Assembly (NCBI GenBank): GCA_040766325.1
Contig: JAXGQR010000005.1
Coordinates: 124,001 to 188,000, forward strand
Reading direction: 5' to 3'
Source: Dehalobacterium sp040766325
Lineage (GTDB): Bacteria; Bacillota; Dehalobacteriia; Dehalobacteriales; Dehalobacteriaceae
DNA: 64,000 nt
Shown: positions 24,912-34,018 of the stretch, piece after piece
Numbering within the stretch: the stretch's first letter is position 1
Layout: every line of letters begins with the position of its first letter
Notes under the pieces: model-generated
Databases searched by the model: none
What the model was told of the DNA's origin: nothing
Seen by the model: only the letters and a program-made list of their open reading frames with translations
Position numbers and translations under genes: made by a program

Positions 24912-26528
24912 TTGGCATACGTTGCATTGTACCGTCAGTGGCGACCCCAAAAATTTGAGGATGTTGCAGGACAGGACCATATCAGCAAAACTCTAAAAAA
25001 TGCGATCCAAGCGAACAGAATCGTTCATGCCTATCTTTTTACCGGGCCTAGGGGGACAGGTAAAACCAGCTCTGCCAAAATATTGGCGAAAGCAGTGAAT
25101 TGCCTTGCTCCAGTTCTAGGCGAAGCTTGTGATCAATGCGAAATGTGCCGGCGTTTTAAGTCCGGCCAGGCGATGGATATGATCGAAATTGATGCAGCGT
25201 CCAATCGCGGGATCGATGAAATCCGAGATCTCAGGGAAAAAGTGAAATATGCCCCGGTTGAAGGAAAATATAAAATATATATTATTGATGAAGTTCATAT
25301 GCTTACTACAGAGGCCTTTAATGCTCTTTTAAAGACTTTGGAGGAGCCGCCCAAGCATGTAATCTTTATTTTGGCGACCACAGAGCCGCATAAGGTGCCC
25401 ATTACCGTACTTTCCCGTTGTCAGCGTTTTGATTTTAAACGTATTGGCTTACGTTATATTATTGATAGATTACAGCATATTTGTCAGGTAGAGGAATTAA
25501 GAGTTAATGATGCGGCTCTACAGCTGATTGCAAAAAAGGCGGAAGGCAGCATGCGGGATGCCCTCAGTTTATTAGATCAGTGTTTAAGTTTTGCCCAAGA
25601 GATGATCACGGAAGAGACCATAGCATCGGTTTTGGGTGCGGTGGACAATGTATTTATTAAAAATATTGTTTTGTCATTGGCCCAAAGAGATTACGGCTCC
25701 ATGATTTCCTTAATCGATAACTTGATCCAGGAAGGAAAGGATATTAGGCTTTTTTACCATGATTTAACGGAGTATTTTAGAAACTTAGTTTTGGTTAAAC
25801 TATCTAACAATGCCGTAGAAAAATTAGATGTGCCGGATTTTATGCATCAGGAATTGGTAGAGCAAAGTAAGATGTTTACCGGGGAAAAGTTGTTTCAAAT
25901 TATTGACGTGTTAAGTGAGGGCGAATTTCAACTAAAAAATAGTGCCCAACCGCGCATCACCTTGGAACTTTCCTTAATCAGGGCGGCTGGAATTTTACAA
26001 AAAAGTAATCAAGATCTAGGGCGTGCACCTCAGTTGTCATCAATACAATCTGCTCAACCAATAAAACCAGTAAAACCAATAGAGCCAATAGAGCCAATAG
26101 AGCCAATAGAACCAATAGAACCTGTACAAGGGGAAACTCCTTCCCCACAAAAAGAGTACAGAGAAAAAGAGGAGAAGGTGGCACCGTCATTAGATATTAA
26201 ATCTATTCAGGCTCATTGGCCCCAAGTGCTGGAGCTGGTAAATAAAAAAAATAAAAGTACCGGAGCCTATCTAATAGAAGGGACACCTGTCGCGTGCAAG
26301 CAGAATATTATTATCATGGAGTATACTCCGCAGTATAAACTTCATGCCGAAAAGATAGAAACCATAGAACAGAGAAAAATCATCGAAGGAGCCTTGCGCA
26401 CAGTTTTCAAACAAGTATTGACCGTACAGAGTATGATTGATGATCCCCTTGCCCAAAAGGAAGATCATATAGAGTCTGAAGTTCAAAAGTTTTTAGGCAA
26501 CGAGGTAAAGATTGAAATTGTTGATTAA
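24912..26528 (+). CDS. dnaX: DNA polymerase III subunits gamma/tau
   Basis: Clamp-loader ATPase of the replicative polymerase. 538 residues from the TTG at 24,912, chosen because GGGGGAGG lies 10 bases upstream and the family begins near AYVALYRQWRPQKFEDVAGQ. Walker A is GPRGTGKTSSAK (near residue 45), followed by the zinc-binding cysteines CDQCEMC. Walker B and DEVHMLTTEAFNALLKTLEEPP follow, then SRC sensor 1 (VLSRCQRFDF). Domain III ends near residue 360. Residues about 383-402 are a Pro-Ile-Glu repeat linker encoded by 9-base tandem repeats. The C-terminal tau part then binds polymerase. It starts the dnaX-ybaB-recR block. Confidence 0.96.
   Translation: MAYVALYRQWRPQKFEDVAGQDHISKTLKNAIQANRIVHAYLFTGPRGTGKTSSAKILAKAVNCLAPVLGEACDQCEMCRRFKSGQAMDMIEIDAASNRGIDEIRDLREKVKYAPVEGKYKIYIIDEVHMLTTEAFNALLKTLEEPPKHVIFILATTEPHKVPITVLSRCQRFDFKRIGLRYIIDRLQHICQVEELRVNDAALQLIAKKAEGSMRDALSLLDQCLSFAQEMITEETIASVLGAVDNVFIKNIVLSLAQRDYGSMISLIDNLIQEGKDIRLFYHDLTEYFRNLVLVKLSNNAVEKLDVPDFMHQELVEQSKMFTGEKLFQIIDVLSEGEFQLKNSAQPRITLELSLIRAAGILQKSNQDLGRAPQLSSIQSAQPIKPVKPIEPIEPIEPIEPIEPVQGETPSPQKEYREKEEKVAPSLDIKSIQAHWPQVLELVNKKNKSTGAYLIEGTPVACKQNIIIMEYTPQYKLHAEKIETIEQRKIIEGALRTVFKQVLTVQSMIDDPLAQKEDHIESEVQKFLGNEVKIEIVD
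26058..26120 (+). repeat. 9-base tandem repeat inside dnaX
   Basis: Seven 9-base units: five match CCAATAGAG or CCAATAGAA, preceded by two diverged units ending AAAA. They encode PIE/PIK repeats in the linker between the clamp-loader part and the tau C-terminus. A unit of three codons lets copy number change without a frameshift. Confidence 0.85.
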
Positions 26529-26561
26529 AAGTTTATAAACATTTTAAAGGAGGAGTAAAAA

Positions 26562-26876
26562 ATGGGTGGAAACATGCAAAAAATGATGAAACAAGTTCAG
26601 AAGATGCAAGCTGATATGGCGCGCTTACAAGAAGAATTGGCCCTTAAGGAAATCGAAGCCAGCGCCGGTGGCGGGATGGTCACAGTAAAGGCGAATGGGA
26701 AACAAGAAATTGTATCCATTGGTATTAAGCCGGAAGCGGTTGATCCCGATGACGTGGAGATGTTGGAGGATATAATTCTGGCTGCGGTTAACGAAGCCTT
26801 ACGTCTATCTCAAGAGATGGTTGCAGCAGAAATGAATAAAATTACCGGCGGGATGAAGATTCCCGGTTTGTTTTAA
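26562..26876 (+). CDS. ybaB: YbaB/EbfC family nucleoid-associated protein
   Basis: 104 residues: MQKMMKQVQKMQADMARLQEEL forms the N-terminal helix of the dimer, then a beta sheet (GGGMVTVKANGKQEIVSIGI) and a C-terminal helix rich in Met. It binds DNA as a dimer. The ATG has AAGGAGGAG upstream. It lies between dnaX and recR as in most bacteria. Confidence 0.95.
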   Translation: MGGNMQKMMKQVQKMQADMARLQEELALKEIEASAGGGMVTVKANGKQEIVSIGIKPEAVDPDDVEMLEDIILAAVNEALRLSQEMVAAEMNKITGGMKIPGLF

Positions 26877-26879
26877 CTC

Positions 26880-27482
26880 ATGTTTAATTATTATCCGGCA
26901 CCGGTAGCCAGATTAATTGATGAGTTGATGAAACTTCCCGGTGTTGGTCCGAAATCTGCCCAAAGGCTGGCCTTTCATTTATTAAATGCCTCGGAGCGGG
27001 ATGCGCTGGGGCTAACGCAAGCCATTATTGATGCCCGTAAAATGATTAAACAATGCTCCGTTTGTGCCAATCTTACGGATCAGGACCCCTGTGCCTTTTG
27101 TCAGGATCAGAATCGAGATGACAAGGTATTGTGCATTGTGGAGCAGCCCCGGGATGTTATTGCCATGGAAAAAACCCGGGAATTTAAAGGCAGATACCAT
27201 GTTCTTCATGGAGCAATTTCTCCTATTGAGGGAATTGGTCCGGAGCAATTAACGGTTAACCGCTTGTTATCCCGCTTGCAGGGGTCTCCCGTGGAGGAAG
27301 TGGTGGTAGCTACTAACCTTAGTGTAGAAGGTGAGGCAACGGCTCTTTATCTATCCCGGCTTTTAAAACCTTTAAAGATTAAGGTGACACGTATTGCCTA
27401 TGGTTTACCTGTGGGCGGGGATTTGGAATATGCAGATGAGGTGACCTTGGCTAAGGCCTTTGAAGGAAGAAAGGAAATATAA
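26880..27482 (+). CDS. recR: Recombination protein RecR
   Basis: Works with RecO and RecF to load RecA at gaps. 200 residues: helix-hairpin-helix near KLPGVGPKSAQRLAFHLL, C4 zinc finger CSVCANLTDQDPCAFC (about residues 60-75), Toprim domain with VEQPRDVIAMEKT and LHGAISPIEGIGP, and a C-terminal Walker-like end with ARIAYGLPVGGDLEYADEVTL-type sequence. It starts 3 bases after the ybaB stop with no clear ribosome binding site, indicating translational coupling. Confidence 0.96.
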   Translation: MFNYYPAPVARLIDELMKLPGVGPKSAQRLAFHLLNASERDALGLTQAIIDARKMIKQCSVCANLTDQDPCAFCQDQNRDDKVLCIVEQPRDVIAMEKTREFKGRYHVLHGAISPIEGIGPEQLTVNRLLSRLQGSPVEEVVVATNLSVEGEATALYLSRLLKPLKIKVTRIAYGLPVGGDLEYADEVTLAKAFEGRKEI

Positions 27483-27606
27483 AGAGACCGATTGATTGGT
27501 CTGTCGTTGTGCATTGGTTCATTTGTTGCGGCTTAAATTTGGCAGGAAGTACTCATATTTGGGACAAAACCCCCATATAATGGTAGAAACATTAGGGGGA
27601 TAAGAG

Positions 27607-27921
27607 ATGGAGGTTGTGAAACTTCGCCTGAAAATTCTACTCAACCGGTTACGGGATCTATATTTGAAAATAACAGTAAGGGAAGTAGATCCTATGCGAC
27701 AGCATGTTCTTCTGGTCCATCAGGCGCATCGAGAATGGCAATGGGCACAAAAAACATACAATGAGGTAACGGATCCGGATTTAGTGGATCAGGTGATATT
27801 CTGGCAGAGTTCGACAGAAAGAGGGTATATTCATCTATTAAAAAAAGCCCGCGAAGAAGGCATAAGAGCTGATTTTGAAACTATTGCTTATTTGGCTTTG
27901 ATTGCCCGTAATAAGATCTAG
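27607..27921 (+). CDS. yaaL: DUF2508 (YaaL-like) protein
   Basis: 104 residues, mostly helical and charged, with QHVLLVHQAHREWQWAQKTYNEVTDPDLVDQVIFWQSSTERGY split over two helices. The position between recR and bofA is the same as Bacillus subtilis yaaL. Function unknown. Preceded by GGGGGAT. The 124 bases between recR and this gene hold a possible promoter only. Confidence 0.75.
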   Translation: MEVVKLRLKILLNRLRDLYLKITVREVDPMRQHVLLVHQAHREWQWAQKTYNEVTDPDLVDQVIFWQSSTERGYIHLLKKAREEGIRADFETIAYLALIARNKI

Positions 27922-27932
27922 GGGGTGGACAA

Positions 27933-28208
27933 ATGAATGGGGAGACGTGGCAAATCATTTTGATTGGCATAATCGCCTTAATCTTATTGTTTCCGGCCTT
28001 AAAATTTATCATGACACCGGTGCGACTGATTTTCAAGATATTAGTGAACGGTGTCACAGGTTTTATTATTTTATGGCTGATCAACACCTTTGCCGGGGCT
28101 TGGGGGTTTTTTCTTCCTATTAATGTTGTGACCGTATTGGTAGCCGGATTTTTGGGAATTCCGGGGATCATTTTATTGGCACTTCTAAAATATTTTATGT
28201 TTTATTAA
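27933..28208 (+). CDS. bofA: Pro-sigmaK processing inhibitor BofA-like protein
   Basis: 91 residues with two or three membrane helices (IILIGIIALILLFPALKFI, VNGVTGFIILWLINTFAG, VTVLVAGFLGIPGIILLALL). In Bacillus BofA holds the SpoIVFB protease inactive until the sigma-K checkpoint. VTVLVAGFLGIPGI is the family signature. It suggests a spore-forming ancestry. GGGGGTGG lies before the ATG and overlaps the previous stop region. Confidence 0.85.
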   Translation: MNGETWQIILIGIIALILLFPALKFIMTPVRLIFKILVNGVTGFIILWLINTFAGAWGFFLPINVVTVLVAGFLGIPGIILLALLKYFMFY

Positions 28209-28306
28209 AGCTAAAAATCTCCTTTTGATAGATGAGGTAGAAATATCTGCACCCAATATTATTTGATGTTGAGAACAAAATTATGCAAAACGGAGGGGCA
28301 ATATTG

Positions 28307-31300
28307 ATGTCAAAGAACATGAAAACTATGGATGGAAATAAGGCTGCAGCTTACATATCTTATGCCTTTACTGAAGTGGCCGCTATCTATCCTATTACGC
28401 CGTCTTCAACCATGGCAGAGTATGCCGATGAATGGAGTGCCCAGGGACAAAAAAATATTTTCGGACAAGTAGTAGATGTAGTTGAAATGCAGTCTGAGGC
28501 CGGAGCGGCGGGAGCTGTACACGGATCTTTAGCGGCAGGGGCTCTTACCACCACCTATACTGCTTCCCAGGGATTGTTGCTGATGATTCCGAACATGTAT
28601 AAAATTGCCGGGGAGTTTTTACCTGGTGTGATGCACGTCAGTGCCCGGTCACTAGCTACCCATGCCTTGAATATCTTCGGAGATCATTCCGACGTGATGG
28701 CCTGTAATCAGACCGGCTGGGCAATGCTCGCCTCCAACAGTGTACAGGAGGTTATTGATTTAGGAGGAATCGCTCATTTGGCGGCGATTAAATCCCGAGT
28801 TCCTTTCCTACACTTTTTTGATGGCTTCCGTACCTCTCATGAGCAGCAGAAGGTAGAAGTTATTGAATATGAGGATTTGGCCCAAATGGTGGATCAGGAG
28901 AGCATCAAAGCTTTTAAAGACCAGGCCCTGAACCCTGACCATCCTGTGATTCGAGGCACGAACCAAAATCCCGATATCTTTTTCCAATGCCGGGAAGCCA
29001 GCAATACTCATTATGAAAGCGTAGCTGATATTGTGGCTTCTTATATGCAGGAGATCGGCAAACTTACCGGCAGGGAATATAAGCCCTTTGTTTATCATGG
29101 GGCCCCGGATGCGGAGCATATTATTGTCGCTATGGGCTCTGCTTGTGATACCGTGGAAACGGTTGTGGACTATCTTGTGGCTCAGGGAGAAAAGGTGGGT
29201 TTAATCAAAGTTCATCTTTACCGTCCCTTCTCCGCGAAGTATTTCTTTGATGTATTACCGGAGTCGGTGAAAAAAATTGCTGTTTTGGATCGGGTAAAAA
29301 CCATCGGATCTCCTGGTGAACCTCTATATATGGATGTTGTAAGCATGTTTTACGGAAAAGAAAAATCTCCTTTGATTGTGGGCGGCAGATATGGTTTAGG
29401 TTCCAAAGACACCGTACCGGCAGATATTATTGCTGTTTATGATAATCTTAAGGAAGAACAACCCAAAGCAGATTTCACCTTGAGTATCATTGATGATGTC
29501 ACCCATACTTCTTTAGTTAAGGGTCAAGATATCGATATGACGCCTGAGGGCACCATTCAATGTAAATTTTGGGGCTTGGGATCAGATGGAACTGTTGGTG
29601 CTAATAAACAAGCGGTAGAAATTATCGGGGATAAAACAGATTTGTTTGCCCAGGCGTATTTTTCCTATGACTCCAAAAAATCAGGAGGAGTAACCGTTTC
29701 TCATTTGCGTTTTGGCCAAGAACCGATTAAAGCACCTTATCTTATTACCAACTCGGATTTTATTTCCTGCAGCAATCCGGCCTATGTTCATAAGTATGAT
29801 ATTCTTTCCGGGTTAAAAGAAGGGGGAACCTTCCTCTTAAACTGTGTGTGGAAACCGGAAGAATTGGAAGAAAAGCTACCTGCCTCCTTAAAGAAATATC
29901 TTGCCGAAAAGAAAATCAACTTCTATACGGTTGATGCCGTTAATATTGCCCGCAGATTAGGTTTGGGGAATCGTACCAACATGATTATGCAATCTGCTTT
30001 CTTTAAGCTGGCCCAGGTGATTCCGATGGACAAAGCTGTGAAATATTTGAAAGAATCTGTGGAACATGCTTATGGCAATAAGGGACAAAAAATCGTAGAT
30101 ATGAATAATGAGGCTATTGATCAAGGTATTGCCGCTCTGGTCAAAGTGGACGTACCGGACTCGTGGAAGGATGCCATGGATGAAGCAGCAGCAGCTCAAG
30201 ATGTACCTGCCTTTGTTACCGATATCTTAGAGCCCATGAATCGTAATGAAGGGGATAAATTGCCGGTGAGTGTTTTTGTGAAACATGGATGTGAAAACGG
30301 CACTTACCCCACCCAAACCAGCAGATATGAAAAGAGAGGCGTGTCTTCCTTTGTGCCCCAGTGGCATCAGGATAATTGTATCCAGTGTAACCGCTGTTCT
30401 TTTGTCTGTCCTCATGCCGCCATTCGTCCGGTGTTGCTAAACGAAGCGGAATTGGCAGGAGCTCCGGAAGGATTTAATACCATAGCTGCTTTGGGCAAGG
30501 AATTAAAAGGACTAGCTTACCGCATCCAGGTCAGCCCCATGGATTGCCAAGGTTGTGGCAGTTGTGTAGCAGTTTGTCCGGCCAAAGAAAAGGCCCTAAC
30601 GATGGAATCCATTGAATCCCAAGCGGAGATTCAAGTACCCAATTGGAACTATAGTACTACTATTAGTATTAAAGATGATCTTATGAGTAAGTATTCCATC
30701 AAGGGCAGTCAGTTTGCGCAACCTTTAGTGGAATTTTCCGGAGCCTGTGCCGGATGCGGTGAAACTCCTTATCTCAAATTAATCACCCAGCTCTTTGGGG
30801 ATCGTATGATGATTGCCAATGCCACCGGTTGTTCCTCTATTTGGGGGGGCGCAGCTCCTTCGATGCCTTTCTGTGTTAATAAAGAAGGGAAGGGACCCAG
30901 CTGGTCTAATTCCCTTTTTGAGGACAATGCGGAATTTGGCTTTGGTATGTTTTTAGGCGCGCGGCAAATCAGAAATAAATTAGGGGACTTAATCAAAGAG
31001 GCTTTAACCTTGGATATCTCTCCTGAATTGAAGGAAGCCTTTACCGAGTGGTTAGACGGGAAAGATCAGGCAGAAGCATCCAAAGCAGCCGCGGCCAAGA
31101 TTATTCCATTGTTAGCAGGTCAGGATCATCCCCTGTTGCAACAAATCAAGGAAAGAACCGATTTCTTAGTGAAACGATCCCAATGGGCTTTCGGAGGCGA
31201 TGGTTGGGCCTACGATATCGGCTTTGGTGGTGTGGATCATGTCCTGGCTTCCGGGGAAGATGTAAATATCTTCGTTTATGATACGGAGGTTTATTCTAAT

Positions 31301-31825
31301 ACGGGAGGCCAATCCTCGAAATCTACACCGGCTGCAGCCATTGCTAAGTTTGCTGCCTCCGGGAAAAAAACCAAGAAAAAAGATCTCGGCATGATGGCCA
31401 TGTCTTACGGTTACGTTTATGTCGCCCAAATTGCGATGGGGGCCGATTTTAACCAGACGATTAAAGCGATTCGAGAAGCGGAGAATTATCCCGGACCTTC
31501 CTTGATTATTGCCTATAGTCCTTGTATCAACCATGGTATTAAAGGCGGGATGTCCCATGCCATGGAAGAAATGAAAAAAGCCGTGGAGTGCGGATACTGG
31601 CATCTCTATCGCTACAATCCTCTTTTGAAGCAGGAAGGTAAAAATCCCTTTACTCTTGACTCCAAAGAGCCTACAGGAAGCTTTAAGGATTTCATCATGA
31701 ATGAAGTGCGCTATTCTTCCTTGGCCAAACTCTATCCGGAGATCGCGGAGGAGATGTTTAAAAAGACGGCAGGAGATGCGGAAGAAAGATATCAGTCTTA
31801 TGTGCGCCTGGCGAATCTTCAGTAG
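28307..31825 (+). CDS. nifJ: Pyruvate:ferredoxin (flavodoxin) oxidoreductase
   Basis: Oxidises pyruvate to acetyl-CoA and CO2 with reduction of ferredoxin. 1172 residues from the ATG at 28,307, which has GGAGGGG upstream; the in-frame ATG at 28,283 precedes the site and is rejected. Domains: pyrimidine-binding domain (TMDGNKAAAYISYAFTEVAAIYPITPSS), transketolase C-like domain, two [4Fe-4S] clusters (CIQCNRCSFVCP near residue 691 and CQGCGSCVAVCP near 746), a third cluster ligand CAGCGE near 814, and the TPP site GDGWAYDIGFGG near 964. Pyruvate is a final product of the nicotinate pathway encoded downstream, so this enzyme would supply the reduced ferredoxin needed by hnr. Confidence 0.97.
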   Translation: MSKNMKTMDGNKAAAYISYAFTEVAAIYPITPSSTMAEYADEWSAQGQKNIFGQVVDVVEMQSEAGAAGAVHGSLAAGALTTTYTASQGLLLMIPNMYKIAGEFLPGVMHVSARSLATHALNIFGDHSDVMACNQTGWAMLASNSVQEVIDLGGIAHLAAIKSRVPFLHFFDGFRTSHEQQKVEVIEYEDLAQMVDQESIKAFKDQALNPDHPVIRGTNQNPDIFFQCREASNTHYESVADIVASYMQEIGKLTGREYKPFVYHGAPDAEHIIVAMGSACDTVETVVDYLVAQGEKVGLIKVHLYRPFSAKYFFDVLPESVKKIAVLDRVKTIGSPGEPLYMDVVSMFYGKEKSPLIVGGRYGLGSKDTVPADIIAVYDNLKEEQPKADFTLSIIDDVTHTSLVKGQDIDMTPEGTIQCKFWGLGSDGTVGANKQAVEIIGDKTDLFAQAYFSYDSKKSGGVTVSHLRFGQEPIKAPYLITNSDFISCSNPAYVHKYDILSGLKEGGTFLLNCVWKPEELEEKLPASLKKYLAEKKINFYTVDAVNIARRLGLGNRTNMIMQSAFFKLAQVIPMDKAVKYLKESVEHAYGNKGQKIVDMNNEAIDQGIAALVKVDVPDSWKDAMDEAAAAQDVPAFVTDILEPMNRNEGDKLPVSVFVKHGCENGTYPTQTSRYEKRGVSSFVPQWHQDNCIQCNRCSFVCPHAAIRPVLLNEAELAGAPEGFNTIAALGKELKGLAYRIQVSPMDCQGCGSCVAVCPAKEKALTMESIESQAEIQVPNWNYSTTISIKDDLMSKYSIKGSQFAQPLVEFSGACAGCGETPYLKLITQLFGDRMMIANATGCSSIWGGAAPSMPFCVNKEGKGPSWSNSLFEDNAEFGFGMFLGARQIRNKLGDLIKEALTLDISPELKEAFTEWLDGKDQAEASKAAAAKIIPLLAGQDHPLLQQIKERTDFLVKRSQWAFGGDGWAYDIGFGGVDHVLASGEDVNIFVYDTEVYSNTGGQSSKSTPAAAIAKFAASGKKTKKKDLGMMAMSYGYVYVAQIAMGADFNQTIKAIREAENYPGPSLIIAYSPCINHGIKGGMSHAMEEMKKAVECGYWHLYRYNPLLKQEGKNPFTLDSKEPTGSFKDFIMNEVRYSSLAKLYPEIAEEMFKKTAGDAEERYQSYVRLANLQ

Positions 31826-31869
31826 GTTTTGTTTCTCCGTTCTTGATTAAAAGGATGAAGAAAAATATG

Positions 31870-31909
31870 AACTGTCACAAAACGAGGAGGCGTTTTGTGA
31901 CAGTTTTTA
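31870..31909 (+). terminator. Strong terminator after nifJ
   Basis: Perfect 15-bp stem (AACTGTCACAAAACG / CGTTTTGTGACAGTT) with loop AGGAGG and TTTTT. Confidence 0.9.
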
Positions 31910-32007
31910 ATTATTAGTAGAGAAATAAATTGTATTAAATTGACGAATTAGTTACAATATTAATATGAAATAATATTTTCAGAATTATTTATCAGGAGAA
32001 TAAATGG

Positions 32008-33621
32008 ATGGAAATAAATGAAAAAGAATTAATGGACACATTGTTAGAAAGTCTTGCTCTTCTGGCCGGTGTAACCGGCGGTTATGCAACATTAACGGAC
32101 ATTTATGGGCAAAGAATTAAAACGGTAAACTCGAAGGGCGAAGAATTGCCTGATATGAAAGGTAAGATGTATGATTTAGCCCAGAAAGCCGGAAAAGAAA
32201 ACAGACCGATCGTTGGCCCGTCTCAGATCGAGGAAGGAGCAGAAGCCTGGGTGATCCCGATTGCCGGTCTTTATGTACTCTGCTGCAGCAATGTGGAACG
32301 GGTGCAAAGGGAAGTCAATCTGCGCAATTCTCTGGAAAAAGCCTTACCCATGATTGCTAAAGTAGTGGGAGGGGAAGCGGTTATTTTTGACAAGGAAGGT
32401 CGGCGCACCTCCAGTTTTAATCCGGATGGAAGTATTAATCGTAAATATATCAACCAAATAAGCAAAGCCGCTTTAAAAGCAATGGAGAAGAATGAGCCGG
32501 TCATAGGCGAATCCATTTCTTTTGATGAAGCTTTAGCGGTACGGATTCCCATTACACCAAATTTTGGGTTTGGCTTTAATAATGAGATTGTGACACAAAA
32601 AAACAAGATCTTAATGGATGAAGTGAAAAAGTTTCAATTTGCTCGTTATAATTTTTCCGATATTATCGGAAGAAACGAGGCCTTTTTAAAGGTGGTGGAT
32701 CAGGCTAAGCATATTGCTTCCAGCAGCTCCACCGTTTTGATATATGGCGAAACCGGGACAGGAAAAGAACTATTCGCTCAATCCATTCATAATGCCAGTG
32801 AACGCCGCAACAAACCTTTTGTTGCGATTAACTGTGGTGCCTTACCGGCTACTTTGATCGAGAGCAGTTTATTTGGCTATGAAGAAGGTGCTTTTACCGG
32901 AGCGAAGAAAGGAGGGGCGCCGGGAGCTTTTGAACAGGCGGATGGCGGGACAATTTTTTTAGATGAGATCAGTGAAATGGAATTAAATCTTCAGACAAAA
33001 ATTCTTCGGGTTTTGCAGGAAAGAGAAATTACCCGTATTGGCGGTAAAAAACCTTTACGCATAAATGTGCGTGTTATTTCTTCAACGAATAAAGATCTGG
33101 CGAAGCTGATTTCAGAAAATAAATTCCGCAGCGATTTGTATTTCCGGTTAAATGTTTTGCAAATTAGGGTTATTCCTTTGAGGGAAAGAAAAGATGACAT
33201 TCCTTTGTTGACTCGTTATTTTATTCGCAAACAAAATAATTTGTTAGGGAAGTACGTGGAGGGCATCAGTAGGGAAACCTTGAACATTTTAAAGGAATAT
33301 CAATGGCCGGGTAATGTTAGGGAATTACAGAACTGTGTAGAGTATGCTCTTAATATGATGGGAGAGGGAGAATATGTGATTCTGCCTCAACATTTGCCTC
33401 CTGTATTTCGCCCTGATGATCGGTCTATGGAAACGATCAACAAATTGACGGATCAAATTGGCACTTTAACGCTAGGGCAAATTGTTATGGAAACGGAGAA
33501 AATTGCCATTGAGAAAGCATTAGCAGCCACTAAATATAAAAAAAAGGACGCAGCTGACATGCTGGGGATTAGCACGATTACACTTTGGCGTAAGATGCAG
33601 CAGTTTAATGATCAACAATGA
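32008..33621 (+). CDS. Sigma-54-dependent transcriptional activator of the nicotinate locus
   Basis: 537 residues. About 1-205 is a sensor part of unknown ligand with two repeats (ETLLESLALLAGVTGGYATLTDIYG-like and PMIAKVVGGEAVIFDKEGRR-like), possibly a tandem cache/PAS-like fold. About 215-450 is the AAA+ domain: Walker A YGETGTGKE near residue 247, the sigma-54 contact loop GAFTGA near 294, Walker B GGTIFLDEI, and WPGNVRELQN. The last 35 residues are a Fis-type helix-turn-helix (KKKDAADMLGISTITLWRKM). The ATG at 32,008 follows AGGAG. Two -24/-12 promoters lie downstream before the methyltransferase and ndh operons, so it almost certainly activates both, probably in response to nicotinate or a derivative (inference). 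Confidence 0.93.
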   Translation: MEINEKELMDTLLESLALLAGVTGGYATLTDIYGQRIKTVNSKGEELPDMKGKMYDLAQKAGKENRPIVGPSQIEEGAEAWVIPIAGLYVLCCSNVERVQREVNLRNSLEKALPMIAKVVGGEAVIFDKEGRRTSSFNPDGSINRKYINQISKAALKAMEKNEPVIGESISFDEALAVRIPITPNFGFGFNNEIVTQKNKILMDEVKKFQFARYNFSDIIGRNEAFLKVVDQAKHIASSSSTVLIYGETGTGKELFAQSIHNASERRNKPFVAINCGALPATLIESSLFGYEEGAFTGAKKGGAPGAFEQADGGTIFLDEISEMELNLQTKILRVLQEREITRIGGKKPLRINVRVISSTNKDLAKLISENKFRSDLYFRLNVLQIRVIPLRERKDDIPLLTRYFIRKQNNLLGKYVEGISRETLNILKEYQWPGNVRELQNCVEYALNMMGEGEYVILPQHLPPVFRPDDRSMETINKLTDQIGTLTLGQIVMETEKIAIEKALAATKYKKKDAADMLGISTITLWRKMQQFNDQQ

Positions 33622-33629
33622 ATGAAAAT

Positions 33630-33645
33630 ATTTCAAAAACGAAAT
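33630..33645. promoter_or_regulatory. Candidate enhancer site 1 (activator-binding palindrome)
   Basis: ATTTCAAAAACGAAAT: arms ATTTC/GAAAT. It matches site 2 at 13 of 16 positions and starts 74 bases before it, close to seven helical turns. Confidence 0.5.
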
Positions 33646-33703
33646 AATGAACTGTTAACGTTTGCTAGAGAAAGATTTGCGCGCGTGGGTAATGAAGAGT
33701 GTG

Positions 33704-33719
33704 GTTTCATAAATGAAAC
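33704..33719. promoter_or_regulatory. Candidate enhancer site 2 (perfect palindrome)
   Basis: GTTTCATAAATGAAAC: 7-bp perfect arms around AA, about 208 bases upstream of the -24 element of the methyltransferase operon, a usual distance for sigma-54 enhancers. Confidence 0.6.
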
Positions 33720-33911
33720 GTTTATTTCCTTTTTGTTGAAAGTCCGCGAAGCGCAATCTTTCTTTTTTATTTATTTTTCGTGTTTAAAATGATATTTACT
33801 ATTATAAACTTAGAAATGACTGGGTATAATGGCGAAGTAAGGCGAAAATGATCGATTTATCTGCAAAAGGAGTTAAAAAATCTTTAAAATATTCAAATTG
33901 AATTTATGCAT

Positions 33912-33927
33912 TGGCACGGTAATTGCT
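33912..33927 (+). promoter_or_regulatory. Sigma-54 (-24/-12) promoter of the methyltransferase operon
   Basis: TGGCACGGTAATTGCT matches the consensus TGGCACR-N4-TTGCW at every fixed position. It lies 92 bases before the methyltransferase start. The rest of the 33,622-34,018 gap contains the two candidate enhancer sites and no gene. Confidence 0.92.
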
Positions 33928-34018
33928 AGCAATATAAATTATATAATGCAAATAACTGAATTAAAGTATGCAAGTTATTTACTAAAATTAAAACATATGA
34001 AAATAAGGAGGAAAAGTT

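Noticed and set aside
31966..31981. TGAAA/TTTCA inverted repeat before the sigma-54 activator gene as a fifth enhancer site
   Set aside because: The arms are in everted order compared with the other sites and lie in an A/T-rich stretch; likely chance.
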